The notes under the pieces: model-generated
The model's database searches: none
What the model saw: the letters and a program-made list of their open reading frames with translations, nothing else
Told to the model about the DNA's origin: nothing
Position numbers and translations under genes: made by a program
Shown: piece after piece, positions 61,593 through 64,000 of the stretch
Position numbering within the stretch: position 1 is the first letter of the stretch
Layout: each line of letters opens with the position of its first letter
Source of the DNA: Thioalkalivibrio thiocyanodenitrificans ARhD 1
GTDB taxonomy: Bacteria; Pseudomonadota; Gammaproteobacteria; Ectothiorhodospirales; Ectothiorhodospiraceae
NCBI RefSeq assembly: GCF_000378965.1
Contig: NZ_KB900536.1
Location: forward strand, 3,101,407 to 3,165,406
Direction of reading: 5' to 3'
Length of the DNA: 64,000 bases

Positions 61593-61620
61593 GGATGAAG
61601 GTTGAAGGCAAAAGGATGAA
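61593..61620. repeat. heptameric repeat, GGATGAA type
   Basis: GGATGAA, GGTTGAA, GGCAAAA, GGATGAA: four heptads, the reverse complement of the TTCATCC unit at 57455. The 283-bp gap 61586-61868 also holds GATTAG direct repeats (61825-61830, 61847-61852) near the LysR start. Confidence 0.75.
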
Positions 61621-61868
61621 TGAAACTGCCACGGGGACGGAATCCCGCCACCTTCCTCCGGGTCCCTCCCGGCCCATGGACGACGGCCTGACGGTTCTCC
61701 CCTGATATCTGCGTGGTGATCCAGGCCGTTTTCGCCGTTAGGGCAGCGGCTCCGAGGGCCGCGGTTGCCCCGGGGATCGCGCTTCGGGCGCCGCGAATCC
61801 GCGTCCATGTGCTAACATGTCTTGATTAGTACATCTTATTACTCTGATTAGGACGGCGGGATTCCCTG

Positions 61869-62798
61869 ATGGCTGATCGACGTCTCCAAGTCTTCTATAC
61901 GGTTGCCAAGCTGCTGTCCTTCACCAAGGCGGCCGATGCCCTGCACATGACCCAGCCGGCCGTCACCTTCCAGGTACGCCAGCTCGAAGACTATTTCAAT
62001 ACCCGCCTGTTCGACCGGACCCACAACCGGGTCAGCCTCACGGAGGCGGGCCGCAAGGTCTACGAGTACGCGGAGCGCATCTTCGAGATGTATGCGGAGA
62101 TGGAGAACGCGATACGGGAACTGACCGGGGACGTGAGCGGCGCCCTGACCCTGGGCGCCAGTACCACCATCGCGGAGTACATGCTTCCGTCCCTGCTCGG
62201 GGATTTCAAACGCAAGTACCCGGAAATCAACATCCGTCTGAAGGTATCCAATTCCGAAGGCATCGTGTCGATGGTGGAGAACAACATCATCGACCTGGGG
62301 GTGGTGGAGGCGCCGGTCACCAATCGCAACCTGCTGGTCGAGGTCTGCCGCGTGGATCAACTCGTATTGATCGTGCCGCCGGGACACCCTCTGGCGGAAC
62401 GCGAATCGGTGCGCATGGAGGATATCCTGCCCTTTCCGTTTATCTGTCGGGAGGAGGGCTCGGGCACCCGCGAGGTGATCGTGGAGCACATGGCCAGCGA
62501 GGGGATCGACAAGAATGCCCTGGGCGTGTGTCTGGAACTGGGCAGCCCGGAGGCCATCAAGGGGGCCGTGGAGGCCGGCATGGGGCTTTCCATCCTGTCG
62601 CGGGCGACCATCGACAAGGAGCTGGAGCTCCGGCGGCTCGTGGCCGTTCCGCTGGATCCGCCGCTGGAGCGGCCCTTCGCGTTCGTGCGCCAGCGCCAGA
62701 AGTTCCGGCTGCGGGCCATGGAGGAACTGCTGGATTTCGCACGCAATTATTGTCACATCCATTCAGGTGAAGATGCGCAAACCGAGGCAGCATCCTAG
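61869..62798 (+). CDS. LysR-family regulator, YeiE/CysL-like
   Basis: The 309-residue protein has a LysR HTH (LSFTKAADALHMTQPAVTFQVRQLED) and an effector domain with the YeiE-type signature GSGTREVIVE...LGSPEAIKGAVEAGMGLSILSRATID. YeiE-like regulators respond to sulfite or other small anions; sulfur-related permeases lie elsewhere in this window, which fits but does not prove that ligand. Start ATG 61869. The AT-rich gap upstream, with CTAA-N10-TTAG (61813-61830), may be its autoregulatory site. Confidence 0.9.
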   Translation: MADRRLQVFYTVAKLLSFTKAADALHMTQPAVTFQVRQLEDYFNTRLFDRTHNRVSLTEAGRKVYEYAERIFEMYAEMENAIRELTGDVSGALTLGASTTIAEYMLPSLLGDFKRKYPEINIRLKVSNSEGIVSMVENNIIDLGVVEAPVTNRNLLVEVCRVDQLVLIVPPGHPLAERESVRMEDILPFPFICREEGSGTREVIVEHMASEGIDKNALGVCLELGSPEAIKGAVEAGMGLSILSRATIDKELELRRLVAVPLDPPLERPFAFVRQRQKFRLRAMEELLDFARNYCHIHSGEDAQTEAAS

Positions 62799-62965
62799 CG
62801 AGCGGTCCCGTCAGTCTCTTGCCCGCCGGTGTATTAGACGGGCGCCTGCCGCATGGCTCCGGTCGATGCTGCGCTGCCCGATGAGCAAGTCCACGGACTG
62901 ACAGAGGTTCGCGCTCCGATCCGTGATGCACCCCTGATACGGAGTTTGCAGATGGTGGATACACA

Positions 62966-63337
62966 GTGATTCCCGTATCTTCCCCAGGCGGCACGGGCGC
63001 GCAGGGCAAGGAGTTGTTGCGTCTGTTCAGGGATCTGCCGGAGGAGCATCGGCGTACCCTCCTGGCCTTCGCCCGGTTCCTGGCCGCGGAGGATGTGGCG
63101 ACGCCCGCGGAGATCCCCGAACCCGAACACATCCCGCGGCCCGACGAGGAAAGCGTGGTAAGGGCCATGAAGCGGCTTTCCGCCAGCTACCACATGCTCG
63201 ACAAGTCAAAGCTGCTCAACGAGACCTCCGCGCTCATGGCCCAGCACGTGATGCAGGGCCGTCCGGCGCAGGAGGTGATCGACGAGTTGGAAGCGGTCTT
63301 CGAGGCGCATTATCGGCAAATGGCAGGCAGGGAATAA
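62966..63337 (+). CDS. conserved hypothetical helical protein
   Basis: The 123-residue protein (GTG 62966) is mostly helical: ELLRLFRDLPEEHRRTLLAFARFLAAEDV at the start, a proline-rich linker (PAEIPEPEHIPRPDEE) and EEVIDELEAVFEAHYRQM-type helices at the end. Cytoplasmic, no motif. It precedes the AI-2E transporter gene, 12 bp between stop and start, so the two form an operon; it may act with that permease. Confidence 0.7.
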   Translation: MIPVSSPGGTGAQGKELLRLFRDLPEEHRRTLLAFARFLAAEDVATPAEIPEPEHIPRPDEESVVRAMKRLSASYHMLDKSKLLNETSALMAQHVMQGRPAQEVIDELEAVFEAHYRQMAGRE

Positions 63338-63349
63338 GGAGCGGATGGC

Positions 63350-64000
63350 GTGATCGGACCGCTGCGCAAATGGTACGACCGGCATTTTTCGGACCCTCAG
63401 GTGGTGATTCTCGCCCTGATTCTCATTTTCGGCACGGCCATCGTGCTGCTGGCGGGCCGACTGATTGCCCCGTTGCTGGCCAGCATCATCCTGGCCTACC
63501 TGCTGGACGGGGCGGTGGAGAAACTGCAGCGCTGGCACATGCCCAGGCTGCCGGCCGTTGTCCTGGTATTCGTGGTGTTTTTCACCGTCTTCATCATCAC
63601 GCTGCTCGGGCTGATCCCGCTGCTGTCTCAGCAGATCGCCCAACTGGTGCGTGAACTGCCCGGCATGGTGGCCCAGGGGCAGAACGTGCTGCTACAGCTG
63701 CCCGAGCGTTATCCCCAGTTCATCTCGGAAGAGCAGGTGCGCGACATGATGGGCGCCATTCGTACCGAGGTGACCCTGTTCGGCCAGCGGATGGTGAGCC
63801 TTTCACTGGCGTCCGCCATGCACCTGGTGACATTCCTCGTGTATCTCATCGTGGTCCCGCTGATGGTGTTCTTCCTGCTCAAGGACAGGGATGCCATCCT
63901 CCGCTGGTTCACCGGTTTCCTGCCCCGCGACCGTGGGCTGGCCAGCGAGGTCTGGGCGGAGGTGAACGAGAAGATCGCCAGTTACGTGCGCGGCAAGTTC
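63350..64000 (+). CDS. AI-2E family transporter (3' partial)
   Basis: Starts at GTG 63350 (IGPLRKWYDRHF) and runs off the window after 217 codons. Several hydrophobic segments fit the family: VILALILIFGTAIVLLAG, LPAVVLVFVVFFTVFIITLLGLIPLL, and MHLVTFLVYLIVVPLMVFFLLKD, followed by the family loop RWFTGFLPRDRGLASEVW near the truncated end. The family exports autoinducer-2 or other small molecules and sodium; the substrate is unclear. It is the last gene of the operon with the helical protein at 62966. Confidence 0.9.
   Translation, partial: MIGPLRKWYDRHFSDPQVVILALILIFGTAIVLLAGRLIAPLLASIILAYLLDGAVEKLQRWHMPRLPAVVLVFVVFFTVFIITLLGLIPLLSQQIAQLVRELPGMVAQGQNVLLQLPERYPQFISEEQVRDMMGAIRTEVTLFGQRMVSLSLASAMHLVTFLVYLIVVPLMVFFLLKDRDAILRWFTGFLPRDRGLASEVWAEVNEKIASYVRGKF

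Overview
The window is 64 kb of GC-rich bacterial chromosome, roughly two thirds GC by eye. The gene content suggests a Gammaproteobacterium: NnrS, a TauE/SafE-USP fusion, YeiE/CbbR-type LysR regulators, a PA2779-family protein, DUF6455, SdaA and PgeF. The dispersed GTAGGAGCCC-type palindromes and the redox-oriented genes would fit a Chromatiales/Ectothiorhodospiraceae-like lineage, but that placement is inference. I saw no rRNA or tRNA genes, no CRISPR array and no prophage. One complete IS256-family element is present.

Layout. 1-13.5 kb: a 5'-truncated OmpA-like protein, a sulfotransferase-like protein and an amidohydrolase, a bactofilin with a methyltransferase-like neighbour, and several exported proteins (an Msr-B type reductase, a coiled-coil periplasmic protein, a frameshifted metalloprotease). 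Next comes a compact divergent cluster of cytochrome P450, GNAT acetyltransferase and ATP-grasp-like protein. 13.9-26.8 kb: MscS channel, a flavoprotein disulfide reductase downstream of a MerB-like protein, HD-GYP and EAL phosphodiesterases, a lytic transglycosylase lipoprotein, a glycosyltransferase/cupin pair, and small membrane proteins. 26.9-41.5 kb: an EF-G-like GTPase, a YceI/cytochrome b561 group, DUF6455, a low-complexity Ala/Asp-rich exported protein, a transglutaminase-like protein, two TauE/SafE permeases (one fused to two universal stress domains) beside a LysR gene, DUF1028 and PhhB. 41.8-56.1 kb: a PAS-GGDEF-EAL protein, NnrS, an ATP-grasp/TldD/TldE operon, a metallo-beta-lactamase/TetR pair with a clear operator, DUF488, a Bcr/CflA transporter, a methyltransferase, SdaA and Tag. 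56.1-64 kb: the IS256 element, PgeF, ClpB, a YeiE-like LysR and the start of an AI-2E transporter.

The most interesting material is partly non-coding. (i) Two leaders, about 4.63-4.75 and 8.24-8.36 kb, each have a TTGACA promoter followed by a 48-nt element with 37 identities, a covarying stem and a competing alternative hairpin; each precedes a gene for an exported protein. This looks like an uncatalogued cis-acting RNA. (ii) Heptameric tandem repeats lie against gene ends between 56.1 and 61.6 kb. One supplies the stop codon of tag, one fills the leader of pgeF, and one forms a hairpin whose last unit reads as the -35 of a sigma-32-like clpB promoter. (iii) Two identical 17-mers containing an FNR/DNR-like box lie upstream of nnrS and of the DUF6455 gene, and an NsrR-like inverted repeat lies between nnrS and its box. 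(iv) The translationally coupled ATP-grasp/TldD/TldE operon and the P450/GNAT/ATP-grasp cluster are candidate small biosynthetic systems.
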